Below are positions 36,491 to 44,060 of a DNA stretch of 44,060 nucleotides, in pieces (the first letter of the stretch is position 1; each line of letters starts with the position of its first letter). The DNA comes from Cephaloticoccus sp. (lineage in GTDB: Bacteria; Verrucomicrobiota; Verrucomicrobiia; Opitutales; Opitutaceae): NCBI GenBank assembly GCA_030833445.1, contig JAURHD010000020.1:1-44060 (forward strand). The letters run 5' to 3'. Under the pieces are notes generated by a model, which saw only the letters and a list, made by a program, of their open reading frames with translations, was not told the DNA's origin and searched no databases. The position numbers were made by a program, and so were the translations under genes.

Positions 36491-37192
36491 TCAGGCGGTC
36501 GCTTGGTGTAACGCCACGATCCCGAAGGTCATTCCCTTGGAGTGAACAGCTTTAAAGCCGGCCGTGAGTATTTCCTGGGCCAAGTCCGCCCGGTTGGGAA
36601 ATTGTTCGATACTCTCGTTTAAATATACGTAGGCGGCTTTGTCCTTGGTTACCCAGCCGGCAATAACCGGGAGAATTTTCCGCAGGTAAAACATATAAAT
36701 CGGCCTGAACCAGCGCTGGGGTTGGGAAAATTCCAAAACATACAGCTGGCCACCCGGGCGAAGCACCCGTCGCATCTCCCTCAAACATTGGCCTCGGTCG
36801 GCCATATTCCTTAAGCCAAAGGATATCGTCACGGCGTCAAAATGACTATCTGCGAGCGGAAGGTCCATCCCATCGCCTTGTTGAAAGCCCAGCCGTAAGT
36901 GGCTTTCTGGGTATGTGGCCTGCTGTTTTATCACGGCCTCGTCTAACATGGGTTGGCAGAAATCCATGCCTGTTATGGATTTAGCTGATTTCACTGTTTG
37001 GCTTAGTGCAAATGCGACATCACCGCTTCCGGTGGCCAAATCGAGAATATCGCCCGGCTCGGAACGGTTGACAGCTTTCACCAAGGTCCGCCTCCACCAC
37101 AAATCCACGCCACAACTCAACAGTCGATTAGCCAGGTCATATCGTCCAGCGATACGGGCAAACATTGAGTTGACGGCATTAGGGTCTGGCAT
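36491..37192 (-). CDS. ubiE: Demethylmenaquinone/ubiquinone C-methyltransferase
   Basis: A 233-aa class I methyltransferase: VNSMFARIAGRYDLANRLLS at the start, SAM motif ILDLATGSGDVAFAL, ISFGLRNMADRGQCLREMRR, LYVLEFSQPQ and the C-terminal KGMTFGIVALHQA. This is the UbiE/MenG pattern. In an organism with alternative complex III, which is mostly fed by menaquinol, MenG activity is the likelier role. It stands alone on the minus strand between the iscA-like and HU-like genes. Confidence 0.93.
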   Translation of the reverse strand: MPDPNAVNSMFARIAGRYDLANRLLSCGVDLWWRRTLVKAVNRSEPGDILDLATGSGDVAFALSQTVKSAKSITGMDFCQPMLDEAVIKQQATYPESHLRLGFQQGDGMDLPLADSHFDAVTISFGLRNMADRGQCLREMRRVLRPGGQLYVLEFSQPQRWFRPIYMFYLRKILPVIAGWVTKDKAAYVYLNESIEQFPNRADLAQEILTAGFKAVHSKGMTFGIVALHQATA

Positions 37193-37251
37193 GGTGCAGG
37201 GTAAAAGGAGGCTTTTTCACGTCTTTTTCAATGACATCCGAGTCATATTCA

Positions 37252-37281
37252 TTGACGCAATCATGGAACTGCTAGTAGTTT
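37252..37281 (+). promoter_or_regulatory. Weak candidate promoter of the HU/IHF-like gene
   Basis: TTGACG (5 of 6) at 37252-37257 followed after 18 nt by TAGTTT (3 of 6) at 37276-37281. The distance to the ATG at 37324 gives a leader of about 35 nt that includes a good Shine-Dalgarno sequence. Confidence 0.3.
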
Positions 37282-37311
37282 AGGAAGTCTCTTACCGGTT
37301 GTAATAAGCGA

Positions 37312-37316
37312 AAGGA
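37312..37316 (+). promoter_or_regulatory. Shine-Dalgarno AAGGA of the HU/IHF-like gene
   Basis: AAGGA sits 7 nt before the ATG at 37324. It is one of very few strong ribosome sites in the window, consistent with high expression of a nucleoid protein. Confidence 0.7.
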
Positions 37317-37323
37317 AAATATC

Positions 37324-37668
37324 ATGTCCAACAATCTGACGAAGCGAGAAATCGTCCTCGAAATTTACAAGAAGACCGGCTTTCCCCAAAAGCAAGTGGT
37401 CGATACGGTTCAATTGACCCTCGATATCATACAGAAGGCCTTGGCCGCTGGGCGTAATGTCGAGTTGCGCAATTTTGGTGTGCTTGAGGTCCAAGTGCGC
37501 AAATCACGCATCGGCCGCAATCCGAACAAACCCGAGGCCGAAGTGGTTATCCCGCAACGGGCCGTGGTGAAATTCAAGTCTGGCAAAATTCTCAAGCAAC
37601 AGCTCAAGAAGATCGACCTCGCAACCCTGTCCGCGCCGAGCGCCGCAGAGCCATCTGAGGATATTTGA
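37324..37668 (+). CDS. HU/IHF-family DNA-binding protein
   Basis: A 114-aa protein with the HU fold: KREIVLEIYKKTGFPQKQV, AAGRNVELRNFGVLEV and the DNA-intercalating beta-arm RIGRNPNKPEAEVVIP, ending KSGKILKQQL. The arm reads NKPEAE where HU usually has xTGExI. A C-terminal acidic/Ala tail of about 15 residues exceeds the usual 90-95 aa. Monocistronic between a weak promoter and a strong terminator. It packages or bends DNA; HU versus IHF identity is not decided. Confidence 0.93.
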   Translation: MSNNLTKREIVLEIYKKTGFPQKQVVDTVQLTLDIIQKALAAGRNVELRNFGVLEVQVRKSRIGRNPNKPEAEVVIPQRAVVKFKSGKILKQQLKKIDLATLSAPSAAEPSEDI

Positions 37669-37692
37669 TTAAAATTTGTATTCAATGAGGCG

Positions 37693-37718
37693 AGGCCGGG
37701 ACTATTCCCGGCCTTTTT
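37693..37718 (+). terminator. Rho-independent terminator after the HU/IHF-like gene
   Basis: A perfect 9-bp stem AGGCCGGGA/TCCCGGCCT with a 4-nt loop and a run of five T residues, 24 bp after the stop codon. Confidence 0.93.
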
Positions 37719-37740
37719 ATTGCCTAAAATTTAGAGTGGC

Positions 37741-37760
37741 GCGGGTCTGGATCGACCCGC
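37741..37760 (+). repeat. Inverted repeat in the short leader before hisS
   Basis: GCGGGTC and GACCCGC form a perfect 7-bp stem around a 6-nt loop, ending 15 bp before the hisS ATG. There is no T-run, so it is not a classic terminator, and no Shine-Dalgarno sequence between it and the ATG. It may be a leader structure or operator, or chance. Confidence 0.5.
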
Positions 37761-37775
37761 AATTTCCCAATTTCC

Positions 37776-39086
37776 ATGGCCACCTTTCAGTCATTGCCCG
37801 GTTTCCGGGATTTCTATCCGGACGACCTCTCCCGTCGTAATTACATCTTTCGTCTCTGGCGGCAGACAGCCTCGGCTTTTGGGTTCTCCGAATACGATGC
37901 CCCGGTGCTTGAACCGCTCGACCTCTACAAGGCGAAGTCGGGGGATGAAATCGAGGCGCAGCTATTCAGTTTCACAGACAAGGGGGGGCGGGAAGTGGCT
38001 TTGCGTCCGGAAATGACACCCACGGTTTGCCGGCTGGTCGGCGCCAAGGCGAACGCGCTGAAGCGTCCGATCAAATGGTTTAGCATCGCCGAATTTTACC
38101 GTTACGAGCGGATGCAAAAAGGGCGGGGCCGTTGTTTCAATCAACTCAACGCGGATATCTTCGGTGAACCGGGACCGGAAGCCGAATTAGAATTGCTCGC
38201 ACTGTTGGTGCAGAGCCTGTGCAGTTTTGGTCTCACGTCAGAGGACTTCTATGTCCGTTTGAGTGATCGCAATCTGTGGTTTTTCTATTTGGAAGCCCTG
38301 GGTCTGGACGAAGCTAGAATCCGGGGTGTGCTCGGGGCGGTCGATCGCTATGAGAAATACGGCGAGGACGCATTCAAGGGCTACACCGAGCAGTATGGTG
38401 CACTGGATCCCGAGCTGAAAGCGAAGGTTATCGGATTCCTGCAAATCAAGTCATTGGCGGCCCTGGAAGAAACCCTCGCCACCATGACGGATGATAAAAT
38501 TACCGCACGTTTGGCTGACTGGCGGTCATTGTTGGGCAGCTTGGATGCGATGGGCCTTTCGCAATTCATCCAGGTTGATTTTGGCGTAGTGCGTGGCTTG
38601 GCCTATTATACCGGATTTGTTTTCGAAGCCTTTGATCGCAAGGGCGAGCTACGGGCCATTGCCGGCGGCGGCCGTTATGATGATCTGGTGGCAAAGCTCG
38701 GTGGTCCCGATTTGCCGGCGGTTGGTTTTGCGATCGGGGATATGACCTTTGCGCTGTTGCTGGAACAGCGCGGACTCATGCCGGCCATGGTCCAAACCGT
38801 GGACGTGTATTGTGTGATTGGTGGCCCGGCAGAACGGACGGCGGCATTTGCAGCCATCCAGTCGTTACGTGCGTCCGGATTCCGGGTGGAATACCCACTC
38901 AAGGACGTGGCCTTTGGTAAGCAATTCAAAGCCGCGAGTGAAGCAGGCGCGCGACTGGCCCTGATTTACGGCAGTGACGAACTGGCCAAAGGCGTCGTGA
39001 AACTACGTGATATGAACGATCGTTCAGAGCGTGAAGTGCCAATTGCCGAGATTGTGTCCGCGGTTCGTGACACTCTCAGCGGCTAA
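37776..39086 (+). CDS. hisS: Histidyl-tRNA synthetase
   Basis: A 436-aa class II synthetase: motif 1 region GFRDFYPDDLSRRNYIF, motif 2 FYRYERMQKGRGRCFNQLNAD, the His-specific VVRGLAYYTGFVFE and AGGGRYDDL, motif 3 AVGFAIGDMTF, and an anticodon-binding domain in the last 100 residues. The His-A motif is usually RGLDYY; here the Asp is Ala (RGLAYY), though the catalytic Arg is kept. It charges tRNA-His. The stop overlaps the convergent cdd stop by 4 bp. Confidence 0.95.
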   Translation: MATFQSLPGFRDFYPDDLSRRNYIFRLWRQTASAFGFSEYDAPVLEPLDLYKAKSGDEIEAQLFSFTDKGGREVALRPEMTPTVCRLVGAKANALKRPIKWFSIAEFYRYERMQKGRGRCFNQLNADIFGEPGPEAELELLALLVQSLCSFGLTSEDFYVRLSDRNLWFFYLEALGLDEARIRGVLGAVDRYEKYGEDAFKGYTEQYGALDPELKAKVIGFLQIKSLAALEETLATMTDDKITARLADWRSLLGSLDAMGLSQFIQVDFGVVRGLAYYTGFVFEAFDRKGELRAIAGGGRYDDLVAKLGGPDLPAVGFAIGDMTFALLLEQRGLMPAMVQTVDVYCVIGGPAERTAAFAAIQSLRASGFRVEYPLKDVAFGKQFKAASEAGARLALIYGSDELAKGVVKLRDMNDRSEREVPIAEIVSAVRDTLSG

Positions 39087-39502
39087 CTTTCTAGATCACT
39101 CGGACCAAACGCCTGCGGGAGTAATTCCGTGATGACGCAGTCAAGTTTGTCTCGGCCCTTACAGGTGGAAATAACGCGTGCTGCCGGTCCAAATTCGTAG
39201 ATAACCTGACGACAGGCTCCACAGGGTGCGGTGGGCTTGGGTGTCGGGGTGTAAACCGCCACGCAAGCTAATCGCAGCGGTTTTTCCATGCTGGCGACGG
39301 CATTGAATATGGCGGTTCGTTCCGCGCAGTTGCAAAGACCGTATGAAGCGTTCTCCACATTACAGCCTGTGTATATCTTACCACTTTGAGTAAGAATTGC
39401 GGCACCGACCTTGAATTTGGAATAGGGGGCGTAGGCCTTTGTTGACGCTTGTTTGGCCGCTGCAGACAGTTTTGCCAACTGGGCGGATGTCGGTGTTTTC
39501 AC
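39083..39502 (-). CDS. cdd: Cytidine deaminase
   Basis: A 139-aa homotetrameric-type deaminase with [14 protein letters not shown], the catalytic Cys/Glu motif [13 protein letters not shown] (zinc Cys and proton-shuttle Glu) and the second zinc site [12 protein letters not shown]. It converts cytidine and deoxycytidine to uridine forms for pyrimidine salvage. It is the last gene of the ogt-tdh-kbl-cdd run and overlaps kbl by ATGA and hisS tail to tail. Confidence 0.95.
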   Translation of the reverse strand: MKTPTSAQLAKLSAAAKQASTKAYAPYSKFKVGAAILTQSGKIYTGCNVENASYGLCNCAERTAIFNAVASMEKPLRLACVAVYTPTPKPTAPCGACRQVIYEFGPAARVISTCKGRDKLDCVITELLPQAFGPSDLES

Positions 39503-40689
39503 AGGCCAAGTTCCTGTTTTACCTCGGTGAACTTCTCAATCGCAAAGGTGAGGTCTTCCTTGCTGTGCGCAGCCGATACTTGCGTGCGGATTCGTGCGGT
39601 GCCTTGTGGCACTACGGGATAAAAGAAACCAACGACATAAACTCCCTTTTCCAGCATCCGGTTGGCGAATTTCTGGGATAGGGCGGCGTCGCCTAACATC
39701 ACTGGCACAATTGGATGGGTTCCCGGTTTGATCGTCAGTCCTGCTTGGGTCAGACCCTCCCGGAAGAATCGCGTATTGTCCTCGAGCTGGTCGCGGAGCT
39801 CGGTTGAGCGACTTAGCAGTTCCAAACACTTGATGGAGGCGGCGGCGATGGTAGGTGCCACCGTATTGGAAAACAAGTAAGGGCGGGAACGCTGACGTAA
39901 CAGATCGATGATGGATTTGCGTCCGCTCGTATAGCCACCACTGGCGCCACCGAGCGCCTTGCCGAGTGTGCCGGTGATGATGTCGACGCGATCCATCACC
40001 CCGCAATGTTCGTGAGTGCCGCGTCCGGTCTTGCCCATGAAACCCACGGCGTGGCTGTCATCGACCATCACCAATGCACCATACTTGTCTGCCAGATCGC
40101 AGATCCCTTGCAGATTGGCGATAAAGCCATCCATGGAAAACACCCCGTCGGTGGCGATGAGTTTAAAGCGGGCTTGCTTGGACTCCGCCTCTTTCAACTT
40201 TGCTTCGAGGTCTTCGAGATTGTTGTTTTTGTAGCGATAGCGCTTAGCCTTGCAGAGGCGCACGCCGTCGATAATCGAGGCATGATTGAGCTCATCGGAA
40301 ATGACGGCATCCTCCGGACCGAGCAGGGTTTCGAATAGACCGCCATTGGCGTCGAAGCACGACGTGTAAAGGATCGTATCCTCCATGCCCAGAAAGCGGG
40401 AAAGCGCTGCCTCGAGATCCTTGTGCAACTGCTGCGTGCCGCAGATAAAACGCACTGATGCGAGACCGTAGCCCCAGCGATCCAGCGATTCGCGGGCGGC
40501 TGTTATCAACTCGGGATTATCCGCCAATCCGAGGTAATTGTTGGCGCACATGTTCAGCACCTTTTGCCCACTGGCCACTGCGATATGCGCAGTTTGATGC
40601 GTGGTGATGATTCGTTCGCGCTTGTAGAGGCCAGCCGATTCAATGTCGGCGAGAGTTTTGTCCAAGTGGGTCTGAAATTCGGGCGTCAT
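39499..40689 (-). CDS. kbl: Glycine C-acetyltransferase (2-amino-3-ketobutyrate CoA ligase)
   Basis: A 396-aa PLP enzyme of the alpha-oxoamine synthase family: [49 protein letters not shown] and the PLP lysine in [15 protein letters not shown]. It splits 2-amino-3-oxobutyrate with CoA into glycine and acetyl-CoA, the second step of threonine catabolism. It lies 4 bp after tdh, the enzyme that makes its substrate, which confirms Kbl over BioF or HemA. Confidence 0.95.
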   Translation of the reverse strand: MTPEFQTHLDKTLADIESAGLYKRERIITTHQTAHIAVASGQKVLNMCANNYLGLADNPELITAARESLDRWGYGLASVRFICGTQQLHKDLEAALSRFLGMEDTILYTSCFDANGGLFETLLGPEDAVISDELNHASIIDGVRLCKAKRYRYKNNNLEDLEAKLKEAESKQARFKLIATDGVFSMDGFIANLQGICDLADKYGALVMVDDSHAVGFMGKTGRGTHEHCGVMDRVDIITGTLGKALGGASGGYTSGRKSIIDLLRQRSRPYLFSNTVAPTIAAASIKCLELLSRSTELRDQLEDNTRFFREGLTQAGLTIKPGTHPIVPVMLGDAALSQKFANRMLEKGVYVVGFFYPVVPQGTARIRTQVSAAHSKEDLTFAIEKFTEVKQELGL

Positions 40690-40693
40690 ATGG

Positions 40694-41734
40694 TTAGTCC
40701 CATTTCAGCACGATTTTACCGCTTTTGCCCGAACGCATCAAATCAAAGGCCTCTTGGAATTCCGTATAGTGAAACCGGTGGGTGATCACGGGTGAGATAT
40801 CCAGGCCACTTTGGATCATCGAAGTCATCTTATACCAGGTTTCATACATTTCCCGGCCGTAAATGCCCTTGATCGTGAGCATATTGAAAACGACCTTGTT
40901 CCAATCGACCGCCGCTGATGCCGGCATGATGCCCAGCAGCGCAATGCGCCCGCCGTGGGCCATGTTGTCGATCATGTCATTGAGGGCCCGTGGATTGCCG
41001 GACATCTCCAAGCCGATATCAAAGCCTTCGCGCATCCCGATGCTCTTTTGCACGTCGGGCAGTTTTTCCTTGGACACATCGACCGTGCGCGTCGCGCCCA
41101 TCCGGGTGGCGAGAGCCAGGCGATCTGGATTCACGTCGGTCACGACAATTTTACGCGCACCACAGTGCTTGGCGATGGCCACGGCCATGCAACCGATGGG
41201 TCCCGCCCCGGTGATGAGCACGTCTTCACCCACGAGATCATATTGCAAAGCCGTATGGGTCGCGTTACCGAGGGGGTCGAAACAGGAAAGGATGTCGAGG
41301 GGGATGGCGGGATCGACGTGCACGGCATTGCTGGCCGGGATGCACAGGTATTCTGCAAAGGCACCGTCACGGTTTACACCTACGCCTTTGGTGTCTTTGC
41401 AGAGATGGCGGCGACCGGCGAGACAGTTGCGACACACGCCGCACACGATGTGGCCTTCGCCGTCGACGAGATCGCCCTTTTTGTAGCCCTGCACATTGGC
41501 CCCAACTTCTTCGATCGTGCCGACAAACTCATGTCCGACTACCATCGGTGGCTTGATGGTCTGTTCTGCCCAGGAATCCCAGTTGTAGATGTGAACGTCC
41601 GTGCCGCAAATTGAGGTCTGTTTGATTTTGATCAGGACATCATTGATGCCCGGTTTGGGCACCGGCACCTCTGTCATTTGCAGTCCTTCTCCGGGACTCA
41701 ATTTAGCAATGGCTTGCATGGTTCTATCGGGCAT
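40694..41734 (-). CDS. tdh: L-threonine 3-dehydrogenase
   Basis: A 346-aa zinc alcohol dehydrogenase-type enzyme: catalytic zinc site [13 protein letters not shown] and [12 protein letters not shown], structural zinc cysteines [15 protein letters not shown], Rossmann motif GAGPIGCMA and [13 protein letters not shown]. It oxidises threonine to 2-amino-3-oxobutyrate with NAD. Paired with kbl it forms the tdh-kbl threonine-to-glycine pathway. It lies 83 bp downstream of ogt; I see no terminator in that gap. Confidence 0.95.
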   Translation of the reverse strand: MPDRTMQAIAKLSPGEGLQMTEVPVPKPGINDVLIKIKQTSICGTDVHIYNWDSWAEQTIKPPMVVGHEFVGTIEEVGANVQGYKKGDLVDGEGHIVCGVCRNCLAGRRHLCKDTKGVGVNRDGAFAEYLCIPASNAVHVDPAIPLDILSCFDPLGNATHTALQYDLVGEDVLITGAGPIGCMAVAIAKHCGARKIVVTDVNPDRLALATRMGATRTVDVSKEKLPDVQKSIGMREGFDIGLEMSGNPRALNDMIDNMAHGGRIALLGIMPASAAVDWNKVVFNMLTIKGIYGREMYETWYKMTSMIQSGLDISPVITHRFHYTEFQEAFDLMRSGKSGKIVLKWD

Positions 41735-41817
41735 GGGTCAGAGTGTGTGTGAGTCGGACCTAGAAACAACTCCTAAGCCGATTTGGTGTCCGTTCTAAGC
41801 CCCGTTAATGTCCCGGT

Positions 41818-42321
41818 TCACTCGGCGAATAGTTGCGCGCCTTCCAAGGCCAGCAACCGCAATTTGGTTTTGATTCCGCCCGCTCCGGAAAAGCCGGTCA
41901 TTTTCCCGTCCGCCGCAACGACTCGATGACAGGGCACCAACAGTGGCCAGGGATTGGCTCCGAGCGCCACTCCTACCGCTCGACTGGCTCCGGGCGGGTG
42001 CCCGATATGGCGTGCAATATCGCCATAACTACAGGTGGAACCAGCTTTGATCGTCAGGGTTTGCCGGTAAACTTGGCGTTGAAAGTCTCCGACTTCGGCA
42101 AAGGCGTAGGGCAGGGTCGTGAAGTCTTGAAATATTCCACCCAAGTGAGCGTGCACCCGGTCAATGATGGCCGCGACCCATGGTTCCGGAGTGACACTGG
42201 GCGGCAGCTTGCCACCGACAAAAGTAAAACCGGTGATTGCTGCTCCTGACCAACTTATCCCCATGGGGCCGACTGTTGTATCAAAATGGGTGGCGGGCAT
42301 GGAAATCGTTAGGGTTTGCAT
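41818..42321 (-). CDS. ogt: Methylated-DNA--protein-cysteine methyltransferase
   Basis: From the ATG at 42321 the protein has 167 aa. The N-terminal ribonuclease-like fold (THFDTTVGPMGISW) is followed by the DNA-binding domain FQRQVYRQTLTIKAGSTCSY, GASRAVGVALGANP and the acceptor cysteine motif PCHRVVAADGKMTGFSG. It takes alkyl groups from O6-alkylguanine in a single-turnover reaction. Longer upstream frames would overlap the divergent dGTPase-like gene and are rejected. The start is 36 bp from that gene's start. Confidence 0.93.
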   Translation of the reverse strand: MQTLTISMPATHFDTTVGPMGISWSGAAITGFTFVGGKLPPSVTPEPWVAAIIDRVHAHLGGIFQDFTTLPYAFAEVGDFQRQVYRQTLTIKAGSTCSYGDIARHIGHPPGASRAVGVALGANPWPLLVPCHRVVAADGKMTGFSGAGGIKTKLRLLALEGAQLFAE

Positions 42322-42357
42322 CCCAGCCAACCTCCCATTGCTCTCAAAATCAACCTT

Positions 42358-43626
42358 ATGGAAAACCGGTTTTACAATGCGTTCGATGCCGAATCGTTTG
42401 GCGGCCCGCGCAAGGCGGATTACCGCAGCCCGTTCCAGACTGACCGCGACCGCATCATCCATGCGCATGCCTTCCGCAAACTCCAATCGAAGACGCAGGT
42501 TTTCCTTTCGGGGGAGTATGATTTTTACCGCACCCGGCTGACTCATTCCATCGAGGTATCCCAGATCGGCCGTTCCATCTGCCAATTCTTACGCACCCAG
42601 GGCGGACCGATGCAGCCGGATTTTCATATTGATAGTGATCTGGTTGAGGCCAGCTGTCTGGCCCATGATCTGGGCCATCCTCCCTTCGGTCATTCCGGTG
42701 AACGCACCCTCCAAGAGTTGATGATCAAGTGGGGTGGATTCGAGGGCAATGCCCAGACCCTGCATCTGCTGACGGCGACCATCTTTCAAAACGAATCGGG
42801 TGTTCGCGGCATGCGTCCTACCCGGGCGTTATTGGATGGGGTGCTGAAATACAAAAAACTATTCACCGAATACACCAAGCCACCGTCCAATCACTTCATC
42901 TACGATTCGCAGTTGCCGGTCCGTGAATTTGTTTTTGGGAATAAACCGATCCCCAAAAACCTGCACAAAGACGAAGCACTCAACGAATTCAAGAGCATCG
43001 AATGCCAGATCATGGATTGGGCCGATGACGCAGCCTATTCACTCAACGATATTGTGGATGGGGTGAAGGCGGGATTCCTTACCGCGGACAGCGTGGAGGA
43101 ATGGGCGGAGGGTCAGGCCATCGGACCTGAGGAACAGCAACATCTTGATCGACTCTTCAATGCGATGAAAACCGATCGGATGGAGGGTATCTTCGGCGCC
43201 AGGATCGGTGGATTCATTCAAGCCTGCCGCTTGCGTGAACGGAAAAATTTCATGTCAACGCAGACCAACCGCTATCGGTTTGAACTGGTAGTGGCTGATA
43301 CCGCCCTGCGTGAAGCCCTGTTCTTCAAGACCATGGCAAATGATATCATTTTCGAAAGTCCCCAACTGCAACAAATGGAGCATAAGGCCAGGCGAGTGCT
43401 CTTCGATTTGTGGGGTTCCATTTGGAGCAATTACGTCGATAAGGGTGCGCGTGTAATCAACATCCTTCCCGCCCAAACCGGTCGGCTGATCGATGCGGCA
43501 AAAACGCGGCCCGAAAAGGCCCGAAGGATTTGTGATTACCTCTGTGGTCTGACGGACGGCACAATCGTGCTTACCTACCGCCGGTTGTTTGATCCCGAAT
43601 TCGGTTCGATCCACGATCTTAGCTGA
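42358..43626 (+). CDS. dgt: Deoxyguanosinetriphosphate triphosphohydrolase-like HD protein
   Basis: From the ATG at 42358 the product has 422 aa. HAFRKLQSKTQVF, the first metal His in TRLTHSIEVSQIGR, the HD motif CLAHDLGHPPFGHSGE, LEMM-less downstream region and DWADDAAYSLNDIVDG with a further metal Asp form the dGTPase/HD fold. It hydrolyses dNTPs (classically dGTP) to nucleoside and triphosphate. The family also has regulatory and antiviral members, so exact substrate is open. It converges with another HD phosphohydrolase, overlapping by 8 bp. Confidence 0.92.
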   Translation: MENRFYNAFDAESFGGPRKADYRSPFQTDRDRIIHAHAFRKLQSKTQVFLSGEYDFYRTRLTHSIEVSQIGRSICQFLRTQGGPMQPDFHIDSDLVEASCLAHDLGHPPFGHSGERTLQELMIKWGGFEGNAQTLHLLTATIFQNESGVRGMRPTRALLDGVLKYKKLFTEYTKPPSNHFIYDSQLPVREFVFGNKPIPKNLHKDEALNEFKSIECQIMDWADDAAYSLNDIVDGVKAGFLTADSVEEWAEGQAIGPEEQQHLDRLFNAMKTDRMEGIFGARIGGFIQACRLRERKNFMSTQTNRYRFELVVADTALREALFFKTMANDIIFESPQLQQMEHKARRVLFDLWGSIWSNYVDKGARVINILPAQTGRLIDAAKTRPEKARRICDYLCGLTDGTIVLTYRRLFDPEFGSIHDLS

Positions 43627-44060
43627 CCTGAGAACTTGGCGTTGGTGGCAGGTGGCCCTTGGCAACTGCTTCATCGATCATTTTCAGGGCGTATTCCCAC
43701 AAAAGTGGCGAACCTTTGGCGATGTGGGCATTCCGCGCGACGACCCGATCGTGGGTGATCCCGTGTTTGCGCCAAGCATGTCCCTCCGTAAGGCAGTTCA
43801 ATAACATGGGGTGGAACCGGTCGCAGGCCGCAGCGAATTTGGCTTCGGGGGTTACCTGAGCCTCAAATTCATCCCACAACGAGCGAAAATCTGCGGTTTG
43901 ATCTTTGGGCAAAAGACCGAATATCCGTTCAGCGGCCTTGGCCTCGCGTTCATGCTGATAGACCATCAGCTTCGTGTCGTAGGCGAAGGTATCGCCCGCA
44001 TCGATCTCAACCAGATCGTGAATCAGGACCATTTTGAGCACCCGCAGCACATCCAAGGGT
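43619..44060 (-). CDS. HD-domain nucleotide phosphohydrolase (YfbR/HDDC2-like), 5' part cut
   Basis: The last 147 residues are visible; the reading frame is open to the right edge so the true start is outside. LRVLKMVLIHDLVEIDAGDTF carries the HD pair, and later AACDRFHPMLLN gives another metal Asp. This pattern belongs to HDDC2/YfbR 5'-deoxynucleotidase-like proteins, which dephosphorylate dNMPs. Missing: about 50 N-terminal residues including the first metal His. It overlaps the dGTPase-like gene tail to tail, so two dNTP/dNMP enzymes sit face to face. Confidence 0.85.
   Translation of the reverse strand, partial: PLDVLRVLKMVLIHDLVEIDAGDTFAYDTKLMVYQHEREAKAAERIFGLLPKDQTADFRSLWDEFEAQVTPEAKFAAACDRFHPMLLNCLTEGHAWRKHGITHDRVVARNAHIAKGSPLLWEYALKMIDEAVAKGHLPPTPSSQVS

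Noticed and set aside
42322-42585. Upstream extension of ogt
   Set aside because: It is antisense to the conserved N-terminus of the dGTPase-like gene; alkyltransferases of this type are about 165-175 aa, matching the shorter form.

Overview
The window reads as a stretch of chromosome from a Gram-negative, respiring heterotroph, most likely a member of the Verrucomicrobiota (Opitutales-like). That assignment is inference. It rests on outer-membrane genes (TolC-type channel, LPS heptose epimerase HldD, Wzm-type polysaccharide export), an alternative complex III cluster, rpoN, a free-standing CysJ-type reductase and the gene order; no rRNA or long marker is present. No tRNA, rRNA, CRISPR, insertion sequence or phage gene was seen. 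Gene density is very high, with many ATGA start/stop overlaps and convergent genes that touch or overlap. Clear Shine-Dalgarno sequences are scarce.

Layout. 1-1186 (minus): partial APS kinase overlapping a Wzm-type polysaccharide export permease, in visibly GC-richer DNA. 1428-7350 (plus): a four-gene trans-envelope ABC exporter (TolC-like channel, HlyD-like adaptor, MacB/LolE-like permease, LolD-like ATPase), then two unfamiliar membrane proteins. 7499-18651 (plus): a respiratory operon with a small leader-like protein, actABCDEF (alternative complex III, quinol to cytochrome c), a small anchored protein, a CcoN-like subunit, a CcoO-like cytochrome and another monoheme cytochrome, closed by a strong terminator. 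18721-24241 (minus): rsuA-type pseudouridine synthase, SH3-type exported protein, folD, receiver-kinase, proC and hldD. 24347-27923 (plus): CysJ-like reductase, fabG, acpP, terminator, fabF. 27959-31189 (minus): hybrid sensor kinase, rpmB, MidA-like methyltransferase. 31206-33565 (plus): S41 protease and tsaD. 33571-36045 (minus): Ser/Thr kinase and rpoN. 36168-39086: iscA-like, menaquinone methyltransferase (minus), HU/IHF-like, hisS. 39083-42321 (minus): ogt, tdh, kbl, cdd. 42358-44060: dGTPase-like protein and a partial HD phosphohydrolase on the other strand.

The main discovery candidate is the CcoN homologue at 15936-17354. It has the length and fold of a cbb3 oxidase catalytic subunit. 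In my hand alignment every position that should bind heme b, heme b3 or CuB is substituted: four histidines are glutamine, the CuB pair is Arg-Thr, and the active-site tyrosine is glycine. Its CcoO-like and cytochrome partners keep intact heme sites, and it is translationally coupled to them directly behind alternative complex III. This suggests a cofactor-free oxidase relic that now serves as a membrane scaffold or docking subunit for c-type cytochromes around complex III, with the real terminal oxidase encoded elsewhere.
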